Shown here: piece by piece, positions 1 through 7,851 of the stretch
Numbering within the stretch: position 1 is the stretch's first letter
Layout: each line of letters opens with the position of its first letter
Assembly (NCBI GenBank): GCA_017459075.1
Contig: JAFUDQ010000011.1
Span: forward strand, 1 to 64,000
Direction: 5' to 3'
Source of the DNA: Bacteroidales bacterium
GTDB lineage: Bacteria > Bacteroidota > Bacteroidia > Bacteroidales > UBA932
DNA: 64,000 nt
Translations under genes and position numbers: made by a program
Notes under the pieces: generated by a model
Told to the model about the DNA's origin: nothing
Seen by the model: only the letters and a program-made list of their open reading frames with translations
Database searches by the model: none

Positions 1-2818
1 GCAGTTGATCATTGTAACTCAGTTCCCCGTCCCATGCCTGATGATACATAGCCCCATCAACCTCAATGTCGAGCTTCTTCCCCTTGTAGAACAGGGCCAA
101 ATCCAGATAATACTTATCCACGTGATATTGTGCCGTCACGGGAATACCGACATCGGATAATGCCTTCTGCAACAGATGTTCCCATTCCGATGATTCCACT
201 GGTGCCTTTCCCCCACAACTATATTCCGCAAAATGCTCCAGATAGGTCACACCACATTGTTTACAGAACGCCTTGTCACCAACAGTTACCAGCAGTGCAC
301 GTGCTCTTGTGATGGCGACATTAAATAGGTTCCCGGTTGACTTGAGGAACATCAAGCTCTGTGATTTTGTCCCATCTGACACAACCGGCGAGAAGATAAT
401 TACATCCCGCTCATCACCCTGAAACTTATGTACCGTATCTATCAGAATCTGATTATGCAACTCCAAATGGTTCCGCAGCTCCGCATCTCGTTCCAGCGCC
501 TTGGCTATCATCTCTGCTTGCAGATGGAAAGGTGTAGTCACACCAATACTTCCCTCGAACTCCAGTTCCACAGCCAACCGTCGGAGAATCCTAATGACAC
601 CTTCTGCCTCTTGCAGATTATAGGCACCTCCCGTCTCTGGACGAACTGTTTTTCCCTTTATGTTCATCCATTTCATTCCAAGGATAGGTTTGCCTTCGTT
701 ATTTGGAGATTGCAATTGACTGTAATCCGTAGCTATGCGAAGAGTGTTGTCGTAGAATTCCTGATTAGAGAACTGGATGATGTCAAGGAAACTCCTGTGA
801 TGGTCGCGCAGCTGGATGATATGCTCCGCCTCCGTCATGCTCTCCGCAAGGTCATAGATGGAACTGCCCCGATACGACCATCTAGCCTCTATCTTATTAC
901 TCGTAATTAGCGACAGATCTGTCTGCTTGTTCAACAGACAAATATGGTTCAACTGCTGCTTATCGCCTATCACAGCCACGCGCTTTGCCCGCATCAACAG
1001 CGGTATCATTGAGGCGATATCACATTGGCTGGCCTCATCAATAATCAGCAGGTCATAAACCGCTTCCTTAAAAGGCAACCTACGCCGTGCACTAAGCGAC
1101 GTAATAGCGCTAACAGGCAACAGGCTCTTAAGTGTTGGCGTATAGGATTCTACATGGTCGTGTTCCAGAAGACTGATATAGTCATGCAACTCCCCTCGAT
1201 TCTTCGCACTAAACGCAGAAATATGATTATTTAGCCAGGCATTCCATGCGGTCTTCGCCTTGGTCTGCAGTTCCACGTGCTCAGCCATCATCGCAGCATC
1301 AAGTTGTTCAAGTGATGCCGAATCGCACACCTGTGCGAGCAGGCTATTATAACTGGCAATCAAACTGTAGTCATCCATCAAGGTTCTGAAACCATTGTCA
1401 AACTGCATCCAGTCACGTTCCGACATCTCCGGAGAAAGCGAGAGACCCGGCTGGTATTTCTCCATGAAAGAATTAACAACACGAGTCACTTCCTCTAAGT
1501 CCGCAGTAATTCTTTTCTTCCACCGATGTTTAAAAATCCTGTCCAACAACCGATGAGGCCCTTCTGTCAAAGTTGTTCGTCCATCCACGAACTCTTGATA
1601 TACGTTCTTCACTTTGACAAGCTCGCCCTCCGTTATGACTCCTATCAATTGTTCATACTTCTCCCTGAAAGCACATACAGCTTGCTCTACCTCGTCCAGT
1701 TTATTCCTGTTCTCAACAATCTGTAGCTTCTGCAAGCGTTTGGCGTTATAACTTGCGTAAACTCTTCCGTATGCATCAACAGCAGATGACACAGAGTCGC
1801 CCTTTATCTTGGCTTTTTCCCACAGTTGGGCGTAATCTGAGACACACTGCTTAGCACTCTTTTCGTATCTGAGGACCAATGGCAAATCCTTATTCAACGA
1901 GTTTACGCGCTTCACAACCACATCGACGGCATTGTTGTTCTTGCTGGTAAACAACACGCTTTGCCCGGCTATAGCCGCATTGATGATGAGATTGGCCACA
2001 ACCTGCGTCTTGCCCGTTCCTGGAGGACCTGCTATCAACGTGACATCAGCACTCAATGCCGACCTTACAGCCTGTTCTTGTTCGTCGTTCAGCGGCAGCA
2101 CCTCAAGTATTTCCTTTTCATAGGGATTATCTTTGTCGAACTTTTTGTGAATGAACTTCCATAGCACGGAGTGACGAATGTCCAAATCGCTATACTCTTC
2201 CAACCGTGCCAACTCGTTGCTCAATCCCACTGTGTATGGTGTCGGATCTTTGGCAAACAGGATAGCTCGATTCAGAATACCGTCTTGGTCAGTTATCTTG
2301 ATCTGTCCTGTATTGAGATTCTCAGGATTCAGCTCATCCAGCCATTCCCAATTGTGGCGAACAGTTCTCAGCAGACTCACCTTCTCCTCCAAATCCTCAT
2401 ACGCAGCATGCCCTTCCGAGAATCCCAGTTCAGCCTCCAATTCACGTAGTTCATAGATATTCTCCGTTTTTTCGTTCGTGGAATACTTGTCGATGACATC
2501 CTTGTTAATAAGCAATTCATCGTCAATCGTGAATCCTTCTGGTTTCCCATGTGTTCCGTCGCTATAGGTCACGTGGATGATAAATACGGGAGACAGGAAT
2601 TGATTTGCTTTCAGTACGGGATAACCAATCAGCAGATCCTTCTCCTTTTCCAAGCTACCACGCAGAAATGCCCCAATCTCTGACGCCTTCAATGCCCTTT
2701 TGTTAAGCCATGGTAATCCGATGAAAGACTGCTCATCCTTTATCGAAGCCCGGAGCGTCGTGTTATTCTCCAGCGCGATACAACTGATATAGTATTTACA
2801 GAGGCCTTGTAGAGTCAT
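1..2818 (-). CDS. SF1 helicase with C-terminal Vsr/DUF559-like nuclease domain (3' end beyond window)
   Basis: An uninterrupted frame of 939 codons runs from ATG at 2818 off the left edge. Seen: Walker A GPPGTGKT near residue 264, DEASQCD (Walker B) near 594, GDKQQL (motif III) shortly after, TVHKFQGDERDV (motif V) near 795 and NVAITRARA (motif VI) near 832. These define a Upf1/Dna2-like superfamily 1 helicase. After the helicase core, residues about 895-925 read YYLDLALF..KKLDIEVDGAMYH, the D..(E/D)xD pattern of Vsr/DUF559/MTES_1575 nucleases. The first 240 residues match no domain I can name. Helicases fused to Vsr-like nucleases occur in anti-phage genes such as Hhe, so a role in defence is inferred from architecture and from the neighbours (Fic, AlbA_2, DUF1016 remnant). 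The nuclease domain is only partly visible because the window ends inside it. Confidence 0.85.
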   Translation of the reverse strand, partial: MTLQGLCKYYISCIALENNTTLRASIKDEQSFIGLPWLNKRALKASEIGAFLRGSLEKEKDLLIGYPVLKANQFLSPVFIIHVTYSDGTHGKPEGFTIDDELLINKDVIDKYSTNEKTENIYELRELEAELGFSEGHAAYEDLEEKVSLLRTVRHNWEWLDELNPENLNTGQIKITDQDGILNRAILFAKDPTPYTVGLSNELARLEEYSDLDIRHSVLWKFIHKKFDKDNPYEKEILEVLPLNDEQEQAVRSALSADVTLIAGPPGTGKTQVVANLIINAAIAGQSVLFTSKNNNAVDVVVKRVNSLNKDLPLVLRYEKSAKQCVSDYAQLWEKAKIKGDSVSSAVDAYGRVYASYNAKRLQKLQIVENRNKLDEVEQAVCAFREKYEQLIGVITEGELVKVKNVYQEFVDGRTTLTEGPHRLLDRIFKHRWKKRITADLEEVTRVVNSFMEKYQPGLSLSPEMSERDWMQFDNGFRTLMDDYSLIASYNSLLAQVCDSASLEQLDAAMMAEHVELQTKAKTAWNAWLNNHISAFSAKNRGELHDYISLLEHDHVESYTPTLKSLLPVSAITSLSARRRLPFKEAVYDLLIIDEASQCDIASMIPLLMRAKRVAVIGDKQQLNHICLLNKQTDLSLITSNKIEARWSYRGSSIYDLAESMTEAEHIIQLRDHHRSFLDIIQFSNQEFYDNTLRIATDYSQLQSPNNEGKPILGMKWMNIKGKTVRPETGGAYNLQEAEGVIRILRRLAVELEFEGSIGVTTPFHLQAEMIAKALERDAELRNHLELHNQILIDTVHKFQGDERDVIIFSPVVSDGTKSQSLMFLKSTGNLFNVAITRARALLVTVGDKAFCKQCGVTYLEHFAEYSCGGKAPVESSEWEHLLQKALSDVGIPVTAQYHVDKYYLDLALFYKGKKLDIEVDGAMYHQAWDGELSYNDQL

Positions 2819-2917
2819 TTTTTCAAATACCCAATTTCTTTATCCTTGACCTAATCGCTCCATTATTTCTTACCATCGACAACCTTCCCGTCCGCCTGTA
2901 TGTCACCTCTATAGCCA

Positions 2918-3742
2918 TTAATTGTGGGTTGTTTTGGTTAGGTGTGTAAACTTAGTGTAAGTCCTGTATTTGTTGCCACCATGTGCCTCCAGATAGCCAA
3001 AGCCCGTAAGTTGGCGAAGGTATCGTTTGGCGGTAGTGGGATTAAAGCCAAAATATCTGACGATAGCTTCTGTCGTAATTGTGTCTTTATCGTCCACAAA
3101 CGCCAAAATATCGACCAGTTTCTCTGCTAAAGAAGGTTTTATCGACCATTTATCGACCAATTTATGCTTTAATGACTCTTTATCGACCATTTTCTCTCCC
3201 GCTGATGCTGTAAACTGGACGATATCCGATTGCAGATGGAGGCAATGTAGTTTAGTCATGCAATCAATAAAGATGTCAATATCTTCCCTCTCGCGAGCAT
3301 CTACCAGCGCCTGAATGTATTCAACCTTATCCTCCTTCAGCACTTTTGTCGGAAGCACGCCGAACTCCCATTGCAGCAGGTTCATAAGCAACCGACAAGT
3401 ACGCCCGTTGCCGTCTGCCCAAGGATGAATCGTCACCAGTTCATAGTGCGCCCAGAAACTCAGTTCATAGACGGCGGCCACATCAGCAGTGTCAATGGCC
3501 TTGCGCCTACGATTTAACTCCACGCAAAACGCAGCCAGACGCGATGGTACTTTCTGAAATGCAATATACGACCCGCCCCCCGTGCCAGCTGTCACATTCA
3601 ACTTCCGCAGTTCACCTTTTGCCGCAGAGTGCGTGATAATGGAGTACAGATAAAACTTCTCGAAGTCTATCTGATCCGATATTCCCAGTTCCTTATGCTG
3701 CTGGAGCAATCGCAATAATTGGTCTTTATTCTCCTGTGTCAT
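2918..3742 (-). CDS. Fic family protein, probable AMP-transferase, internally shortened
   Basis: A 274-aa Fic-domain protein. The Fic motif is seen as HPWADGNGRTCR (about residues 129-140), preceded by a typical NVTAGTGGGSYIAFQKVPSR segment (about 48-68). The C-terminal third (about 190-274) looks like a winged-helix region. Fic proteins usually transfer AMP from ATP to a target hydroxyl and are held inactive by an (S/T)xxxE(G/N) helix. Here the N-terminal stretch SIITHS (about 34-39) runs straight into AAKGELRKLNVTAG, whereas family members I know have roughly 60-80 residues, including the inhibitory S..IEG helix, between them. The frame is intact, so this looks like an in-frame deletion. 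Start is ATG at 3742. It lies 99 nt downstream, by position, of the helicase start and both are on the minus strand. Confidence 0.85.
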   Translation of the reverse strand: MTQENKDQLLRLLQQHKELGISDQIDFEKFYLYSIITHSAAKGELRKLNVTAGTGGGSYIAFQKVPSRLAAFCVELNRRRKAIDTADVAAVYELSFWAHYELVTIHPWADGNGRTCRLLMNLLQWEFGVLPTKVLKEDKVEYIQALVDAREREDIDIFIDCMTKLHCLHLQSDIVQFTASAGEKMVDKESLKHKLVDKWSIKPSLAEKLVDILAFVDDKDTITTEAIVRYFGFNPTTAKRYLRQLTGFGYLEAHGGNKYRTYTKFTHLTKTTHN

Positions 3743-3805
3743 ATCTCGACGTCCTTTATTTTTACAATGTTTTTGTCCGTCTTTTATTCTACTTATTTAA
3801 TACAA

Positions 3806-4018
3806 CTATATCATCAACCGAATGCGTCCTTCAGATTTGACAAAGGTGTCGGGATGGGACATCACCACGGCATAGACCTGCTTGCTGGTGACCGGCTCGT
3901 GGTCCCAGCGCTCGTAGAGTTTGCGCTCGTTGATTTCACGGGCGATCTGGTCTGTCTTCATTCCGCGGCCGGAACTGGCCAGCAGGTACACTATGGCTTC
4001 TTCGAGTTTCACGGGCAA
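3806..4018 (-). CDS. small HARE-HTH-like winged-helix protein
   Basis: A 70-aa protein. The segment LEEAIVYLLASSGRGMKTDQ followed by IAREINERKLYERW and the ending SHPDTFVKSEGRIRLMI follows the pattern of HARE-HTH domains (helix-turn-helix modules found with restriction and chromatin proteins): helix, iterated helix, then a 'FV..G.I.L' wing. No ATG is available. The frame opens after a TAA at 4043-4045 and the best start is TTG at 4018, or GTG two codons later. The start lies 2 nt after the stop of the 36-aa ORF, so the two may be translationally coupled. A DNA-binding or regulatory role is inferred only. It could instead be the surviving C-terminal domain of a larger protein. Confidence 0.6.
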   Translation of the reverse strand: MPVKLEEAIVYLLASSGRGMKTDQIAREINERKLYERWDHEPVTSKQVYAVVMSHPDTFVKSEGRIRLMI

Positions 4019-4020
4019 TG

Positions 4021-4131
4021 TTATAGTTTCTGAATGTATTTTTTATCGTAGTTTTTGATGTATTCTAGGAGCTTTTGGCCTTCAAGGATTTTGATGTCGG
4101 CGGCGATTATTTCTTGAAGAGGACTTTCCAT
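4021..4131 (-). CDS. 36-aa overlapping small ORF, unknown function
   Basis: A 36-aa ORF starting at ATG 4131, inside the last codons of the AlbA_2 gene in another frame (25-nt overlap), and stopping at TAA 4021-4023, 2 nt before the TTG start of the HTH gene. It reads MESPLQEIIAAD, then KILEGQKLLEYIKNYDKKY: a charged, amphipathic, probably helical peptide. I do not recognise it. Its exact fit between two genes, with start overlap and near-abutting stop, argues for a translated link in an operon. The alternative is that it is the broken C-terminus of a former gene whose reading frame was partly overwritten. Confidence 0.4.
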   Translation of the reverse strand: MESPLQEIIAADIKILEGQKLLEYIKNYDKKYIQKL

Positions 4132-5594
4132 GAGCCGCCGTAGTCCGGACCGATGTGAACGATAATCTGCCTTTCTTGCAGGGATGCCAGATGGTATTTT
4201 ACGGTATCTTCGGATCTACCGATTAACTCAGAGAGACCTTTGCGGGTGACTTTAGGGTCGGCAACGATGGCATCGATAATGGCCTGGGCCGTTTTCCCAA
4301 TCTTTTTCTGAGTTGTTTTTGCCTTTTTCTCCGGGTGAAATTCTCGCTCTCTGGGTGAATTCTCTGGGTAAATTCTCTGGGTGAATTCTTCGTTCTCTAG
4401 GTGAATTTTCTGGGTAAGTTTTGCGAAGTCGGCATCCGTCATTCCGTAATTGACGTTGGGGATAGTGGTGTAGAAGAATTCACGGCTGGATTCGAAGACG
4501 GGCCTACGCTCCGGCTTGTAGTTGGGAAGGAGGGCCGTGGCGTCCAGAATTTTGCGCAGTCCGCTGCCGCGCTTTTCCATGTAGTGCAACTGGGAAAAGA
4601 CTTCGGCGATGATGGGGTTGCGGCGCTTGGAAGTAATCTTCTCCGGCTCCAGGCGGATGGGGTCAAAACCATCCGTTATGCCGCCGGGAGAGGTGGTTTC
4701 TATGCGGTCATCATAGATATTGATAGCAACTTCAGAGCCAAGTTCGCTGTAGTCTCGGTGGATGAGGTGGTTCACGCACATTTCTTCTATGGCTCTCTCG
4801 GCGTATTCCGGAAGGTTGAGCCGGTAGTCCGGGAGTTTGTACCAGCGCACCGCCGTGTTGGCCTTGATGAAGTTTTTTGCCATATCCATCAACAGGAGCA
4901 GGTTGCCCTGGTACTCGGAGTCATTGACGGCATCGGTTTTGACGGTTCCGTTCCACTTGGTGCAGAACACACGGGACTGGTCAACGGGGCAGCGGTCTGC
5001 GAACAGGAGACCGGCATGGGTCAGATGCCCATCGTCGGTGACGAGGCCGAAGGAGTTCAGGAGACCCTCTTCCCATACGGAGCCGGAACGCAGGTTGTAT
5101 TCGCGCTCCAAGGTGGTGAAGGTGTGCTTTTCGCGAAGCTCATTGGAGACCAGTGAGTCCCAGCTACGGTTGCTGCCACGAAGAACCAGTTCGAACAGTT
5201 CGTGGGGCGTTGCCGGAATACTTTCGTTGCCTCGGCGTACATACGCGATACGCTTACCATCCAAGTTCAGATAATAGGGAGTCTGCATTCCGGCAGGAAC
5301 CTGGAGAACAATGATAATGAGTCCCTCTGGTGTTGTCACAGGACTCAGAGAATAGACGGGCACCGGGTCGAGGTGTGCGTTAATCTTCTCGCTAATGAAT
5401 TCAAGGTCCTTCTGGGGATTGGTTACGCCGACAACTTTTGCGTTGTTGTCAACCCCGAAGAAAAGCGTGCCACCAGTTGTATCGGCAAAAGCGCTCACGC
5501 TCTTGAGCCAGCTGCGAATCTTCTTCCACTCAAGCTCTCCCTTGAAATCGTATGCCGTGCATTCGGCGATGAATATGTTGTTTTCTATTCTCAT
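4107..5594 (-). CDS. AlbA_2/Schlafen-type ATP-binding transcriptional regulator-like protein
   Basis: A 495-aa protein. Residues about 8-125 form an AlbA_2 (Schlafen AAA_4-like) domain: ECTAYDFKGELEWKKIRSWL then SVSAFADTTGGTLFFGVDN. Residues about 265-360 form the HATPase_c_4 region (IEEMCVNHLIHRDYS, then SPGGITDGFDPIR). The last 60 residues look like a winged HTH (VTRKGLSELIGRSEDTVKYH). Between ATPase and HTH lies a low-complexity linker coded by six copies of a short DNA repeat. Proteins of this build are common in genomic islands and are usually annotated as RNA-binding or ATP-dependent transcriptional regulators; their targets are unknown. Start ATG at 5594 follows a palindrome at 5613-5630 that could be an operator. 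The stop overlaps the 36-aa ORF. Confidence 0.85.
   Translation of the reverse strand: MRIENNIFIAECTAYDFKGELEWKKIRSWLKSVSAFADTTGGTLFFGVDNNAKVVGVTNPQKDLEFISEKINAHLDPVPVYSLSPVTTPEGLIIIVLQVPAGMQTPYYLNLDGKRIAYVRRGNESIPATPHELFELVLRGSNRSWDSLVSNELREKHTFTTLEREYNLRSGSVWEEGLLNSFGLVTDDGHLTHAGLLFADRCPVDQSRVFCTKWNGTVKTDAVNDSEYQGNLLLLMDMAKNFIKANTAVRWYKLPDYRLNLPEYAERAIEEMCVNHLIHRDYSELGSEVAINIYDDRIETTSPGGITDGFDPIRLEPEKITSKRRNPIIAEVFSQLHYMEKRGSGLRKILDATALLPNYKPERRPVFESSREFFYTTIPNVNYGMTDADFAKLTQKIHLENEEFTQRIYPENSPREREFHPEKKAKTTQKKIGKTAQAIIDAIVADPKVTRKGLSELIGRSEDTVKYHLASLQERQIIVHIGPDYGGSWKVLFKK
4333..4422. repeat. six-copy GGGTGAATTCT minisatellite inside the AlbA_2 gene
   Basis: Copies of GGGTGAAATTCT/GGGTGAATTCT/GGGTAAATTCT begin at 4333, 4353, 4366, 4379, 4399 and 4412, so the spacings are 20, 13, 13, 20 and 13 bp. 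None of the spacings is a multiple of three, so a change in copy number would normally shift the frame of the encoded HTH domain. The repeat codes for the linker containing TQKIHLENEEFTQRIYPEN. Confidence 0.8.
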
Positions 5595-5612
5595 AAGTCT
5601 TTTGTGTCAATT

Positions 5613-5630
5613 GTGAACGCACGCGTTCAC
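5613..5630. promoter_or_regulatory. 18-bp palindrome upstream of the AlbA_2 gene, possible operator
   Basis: GTGAACGC-AC-GCGTTCAC is a perfect 8-bp inverted repeat with a 2-bp centre, 19 bp before the AlbA_2 start codon. The size and position suit a dimeric repressor site, possibly for the encoded HTH protein itself. No binding evidence exists. Confidence 0.4.
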
Positions 5631-5752
5631 TATCAGCGGGGTCACTTTGCAAAGGTCGGAAGAAAAAGCGAAGCCGACAAATCTTTGCAAGGTGGAAAGG
5701 CTAAATTTCTTCACATTCCACATTCTTCACATTCTGACGAAGACTCTTAAAA

Positions 5753-5760
5753 GCAAAGAT
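5753..5760 (-). promoter_or_regulatory. Bacteroidota -7 box TATCTTTG upstream of the AlbA_2 gene
   Basis: TATCTTTG on the minus strand matches TAnnTTTG. The IS4 element begins only 5 bp upstream of it, so the original -33 region has been displaced. The IS end now supplies TTTA about 18 bp upstream, close to a -33 TTTG. Confidence 0.45.
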
Positions 5761-5765
5761 AACAT

Positions 5766-7101
5766 CACTAGTGTCCAATTAAATTTTTTAAAAACTAACA
5801 GCTAAACACAAACTCAAGTTGAACGACGTTTTCGCATACATCCTCCATGGTCTCGGGACCAGCAAACAGGTCTCTAAGCGGAGTCTTGTCCGTCAGCACT
5901 CTGCTGATTACTCGCAGGACATTGAACGTTGTCCTGTTGAGTTTGGCGTCGTGCTCAACGATAGCAACAAGGCAGTAAGCAATAATCGCAACATAAATTT
6001 GTATTCTGACAGCATTCTCGGTCGTTCCCCAAAAGGACGTGACCTTGAGATGCTGCTTGATCCACCTGAAGAACAGTTCTACCTGCCAGCGCTCCTTATA
6101 CAGCAAGGCGATGTCTTTAGCCTTGAGAGTGAAGTCGTTAGTGAGGAACGTGAACGTTCTCTTCAGGTCCGGAGCATAGTAAACTATTCTCCGCAGCACA
6201 GCCGGATACTTCTTCTTGGTCTGATAGCCGGTAAGGCGTATCGTCTGGTCAAGCAGAACGATGTCCTGGCCATCCAGCAAGTCCTCGCCGTCGATAACCT
6301 CGTAGTTGAGGCGGGACTTCTGTCTGATGACAAAGAACGAGTTAATGATGTTGATCTTATACAACCTGGCAAGGTCGTAATACCCCTTGTCGAAGATGTA
6401 GAACGCATACGGCTCGTAAGGAATGTCATCCATCGTCGCATTCACATCATGGACTTTAGCCTCCGTGATATGAACGTATGTCGGTATCTGGGTTACCACA
6501 TCAAACAGTGTGTGGACTTTGATACAAGCCTTGGTCTTCCGAAAGTTTGCCCACTGGAACAAACTCAAGCACAGGTCAATAGTGGTAGAGTCGAACGCAT
6601 AGAACTTTCCATTCAGAACGAACTCCCTGTCAATCCTCTTACGTTGTGCGAGATTGATCATGTAGTTGGCGAACTCCTCGAAGATCCTGTAGTCCCGGTT
6701 AGCGTTGGCGTAAGCCACATTACTGAGCTTGATATCGCCTGCGCCGAAACCGAGATGGTAACTCTTGGTCTTGATGGCGTCGATGATACAAATAACTTCC
6801 CTAAGGCTATCCCAACTGGAAAGTTGACCGAACATCATCACCATCAGCTGGTTCCAGCATGTAAAGGACTTGACGTACTTGTCTCCTTGATACTTCTGGA
6901 CGATGCCATCAAAAATTCGCTTGGGCAAAAAGCCGGTGAGTTGACTGAAGATGTATTTGCCGCTATTCATGTGAGCCTAGATTGTTTACCGGTCACAAAG
7001 GTACGACATCAATTCAAATCGACACGGAGCACTTTTGCCTATAACTAATTATTAAACAATATATTACAAAGAACTAACAATATTTTCTTTGGACACTAGT
7101 G
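5766..7101 (-). mobile_element. IS4-family insertion sequence, about 1336 bp
   Basis: Perfect 13-bp terminal inverted repeats CACTAGTGTCCAA lie at 5766-5778 and, reversed, at 7089-7101, enclosing a single transposase gene. I found no convincing direct target duplication in the flanks. The right end touches the foot of a 15-bp-stem hairpin at 7104-7146, and the left end lies beside the -7 box of the AlbA_2 gene. The transposase is full length, so the element may still be active. Confidence 0.85.
5795..6970 (-). CDS. IS4-family DDE transposase
   Basis: A 391-aa transposase. N-terminal FLPKRIFDGIVQKYQGDKYV is typical of Bacteroidota IS4 elements. A first catalytic Asp is likely in YAFDSTTIDLCLSLF, a second in YIFDKGYYDL, and the C-terminal signature YKERWQVELFFRWIKQHLKV fits the IS4 Y(2)R(3)E(6)K motif. 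It catalyses cut-and-paste movement of the surrounding element. There is no frameshift or stop, so it appears intact. Confidence 0.93.
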   Translation of the reverse strand: MNSGKYIFSQLTGFLPKRIFDGIVQKYQGDKYVKSFTCWNQLMVMMFGQLSSWDSLREVICIIDAIKTKSYHLGFGAGDIKLSNVAYANANRDYRIFEEFANYMINLAQRKRIDREFVLNGKFYAFDSTTIDLCLSLFQWANFRKTKACIKVHTLFDVVTQIPTYVHITEAKVHDVNATMDDIPYEPYAFYIFDKGYYDLARLYKINIINSFFVIRQKSRLNYEVIDGEDLLDGQDIVLLDQTIRLTGYQTKKKYPAVLRRIVYYAPDLKRTFTFLTNDFTLKAKDIALLYKERWQVELFFRWIKQHLKVTSFWGTTENAVRIQIYVAIIAYCLVAIVEHDAKLNRTTFNVLRVISRVLTDKTPLRDLFAGPETMEDVCENVVQLEFVFSC

Positions 7102-7103
7102 TT

Positions 7104-7146
7104 GTAAGCGTCTCCGCGATGCCGTAGGCGGCGCGGAGACGCTTAC
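7104..7146. repeat. 15-bp perfect stem-loop abutting the IS right end
   Basis: GTAAGCGTCTCCGCG and its exact complement are separated by 13 nt that themselves contain GCC-GTA-GGC. There is no T-run on either side, so it is a poor intrinsic terminator. It may be the insertion target of the IS or the remains of a repeat element. Confidence 0.7.
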
Positions 7147-7617
7147 TTTGTTCGGAGGTCCAGATGCAAAGTTTTTGAAGGCCTTGAACGGGCCCCAAAA
7201 TGGTGCCAATCGACTGATTTTGAGCGACTTAAAAAACACGCCATGCGGCATGAGTAAATATTTTGAAAAAAGTTATACCCGGTTAGCGAAGGCCCCGCGC
7301 CAACCACAGTTTATAGTCAGGTCAGGGGCACCTGAGTAGTTACAACAATTGTAATAAACTCCTTGCGTTCTGAATCAGAAAGTGTCTTCCCATTATATGA
7401 GACTTCTTCAAAGAATGATTTATAGTTTATGTCTCGTATCGACGAGTATTGATGATTAAACAATTCTTCGTTCATGGTCATAATGGTTTTGAATTGCGAA
7501 TTTAATAAAAATCATGGAACTATCTCTCCCCTGTCGGGGCCAGGGATAAAGGGGCAACGGTGGGTACGAAAAAAGGCATCACAATCAGTGACAGCTCATT
7601 CCAAATTCCAGATAGAT
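7147..7617. other. non-coding or degraded stretch
   Basis: About 470 bp with no gene I can support apart from a weak 54-codon minus-strand ORF (7317-7481). Base composition is low-GC in places and there are scattered stops in all frames. Probably scar sequence between broken island genes. Confidence 0.5.
7317..7481 (-). pseudogene. 54-aa ORF, possible gene fragment
   Basis: ATG at 7481 opens a 54-codon ORF reading MTMNEELFNHQYSSIRDINY..SFFEEVSYNGKTLSDSERKEF and ending at TGA 7317-7319. The composition is protein-like (charged, no low complexity), but no family is recognised and there is no clear promoter. It could be the N-terminus of a gene truncated by rearrangement. Confidence 0.25.
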
Positions 7618-7737
7618 TTATTCCGCCTTTTTCTTTCCAAGCATTTTCTTCTCTTCACTTGCCAGACGTCGTTCGACCTTTTTCACATCCTCTGCCGGTG
7701 GAAGAATCTCCGGAACGATGCCGCGTTCGATCAAGTA
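7618..7737 (-). pseudogene. C-terminal fragment of a DinD-like (DNA-damage-inducible protein D) gene
   Basis: The last ~39 codons of a frame read LIERGIVPEILPPAEDVKKV followed by a lysine/glutamate-rich tail, ending at TAA 7618-7620. The 'RGI.PE.LPPAEDVKKV.R.L.SE.KK' ending is the usual C-terminus of bacterial DinD-type proteins. An in-frame stop lies just upstream, so there is no intact gene. An N-terminal DinD fragment sits on the opposite strand at 9247; the two may be parts of one gene split by inversion or deletion. Confidence 0.55.
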
Positions 7738-7851
7738 CTATAGCTTTCCCCTTGACATAAAAATATCTGTCGAACAAACAAAAAATATTTGTAAGTTCGT
7801 TCTCCAGCTTGCGCGGTACCGAACATCACGTTCAACGTTGTCTTCGTCGTT

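Noticed and set aside
4333..4422. Possible CRISPR-like array
   Set aside because: Units of 11-12 bp at 13- and 20-bp spacing inside a coding sequence do not fit CRISPR repeats and spacers.
5819..7048. 409-aa plus-strand open frame opposite the IS4 transposase
   Set aside because: It is the antisense shadow of an intact, well-recognised transposase and has no domain-like sequence.
7148..7339. 63-aa plus-strand frame after the IS hairpin
   Set aside because: No homology recognised, no promoter box, and it lies in scar-like sequence.
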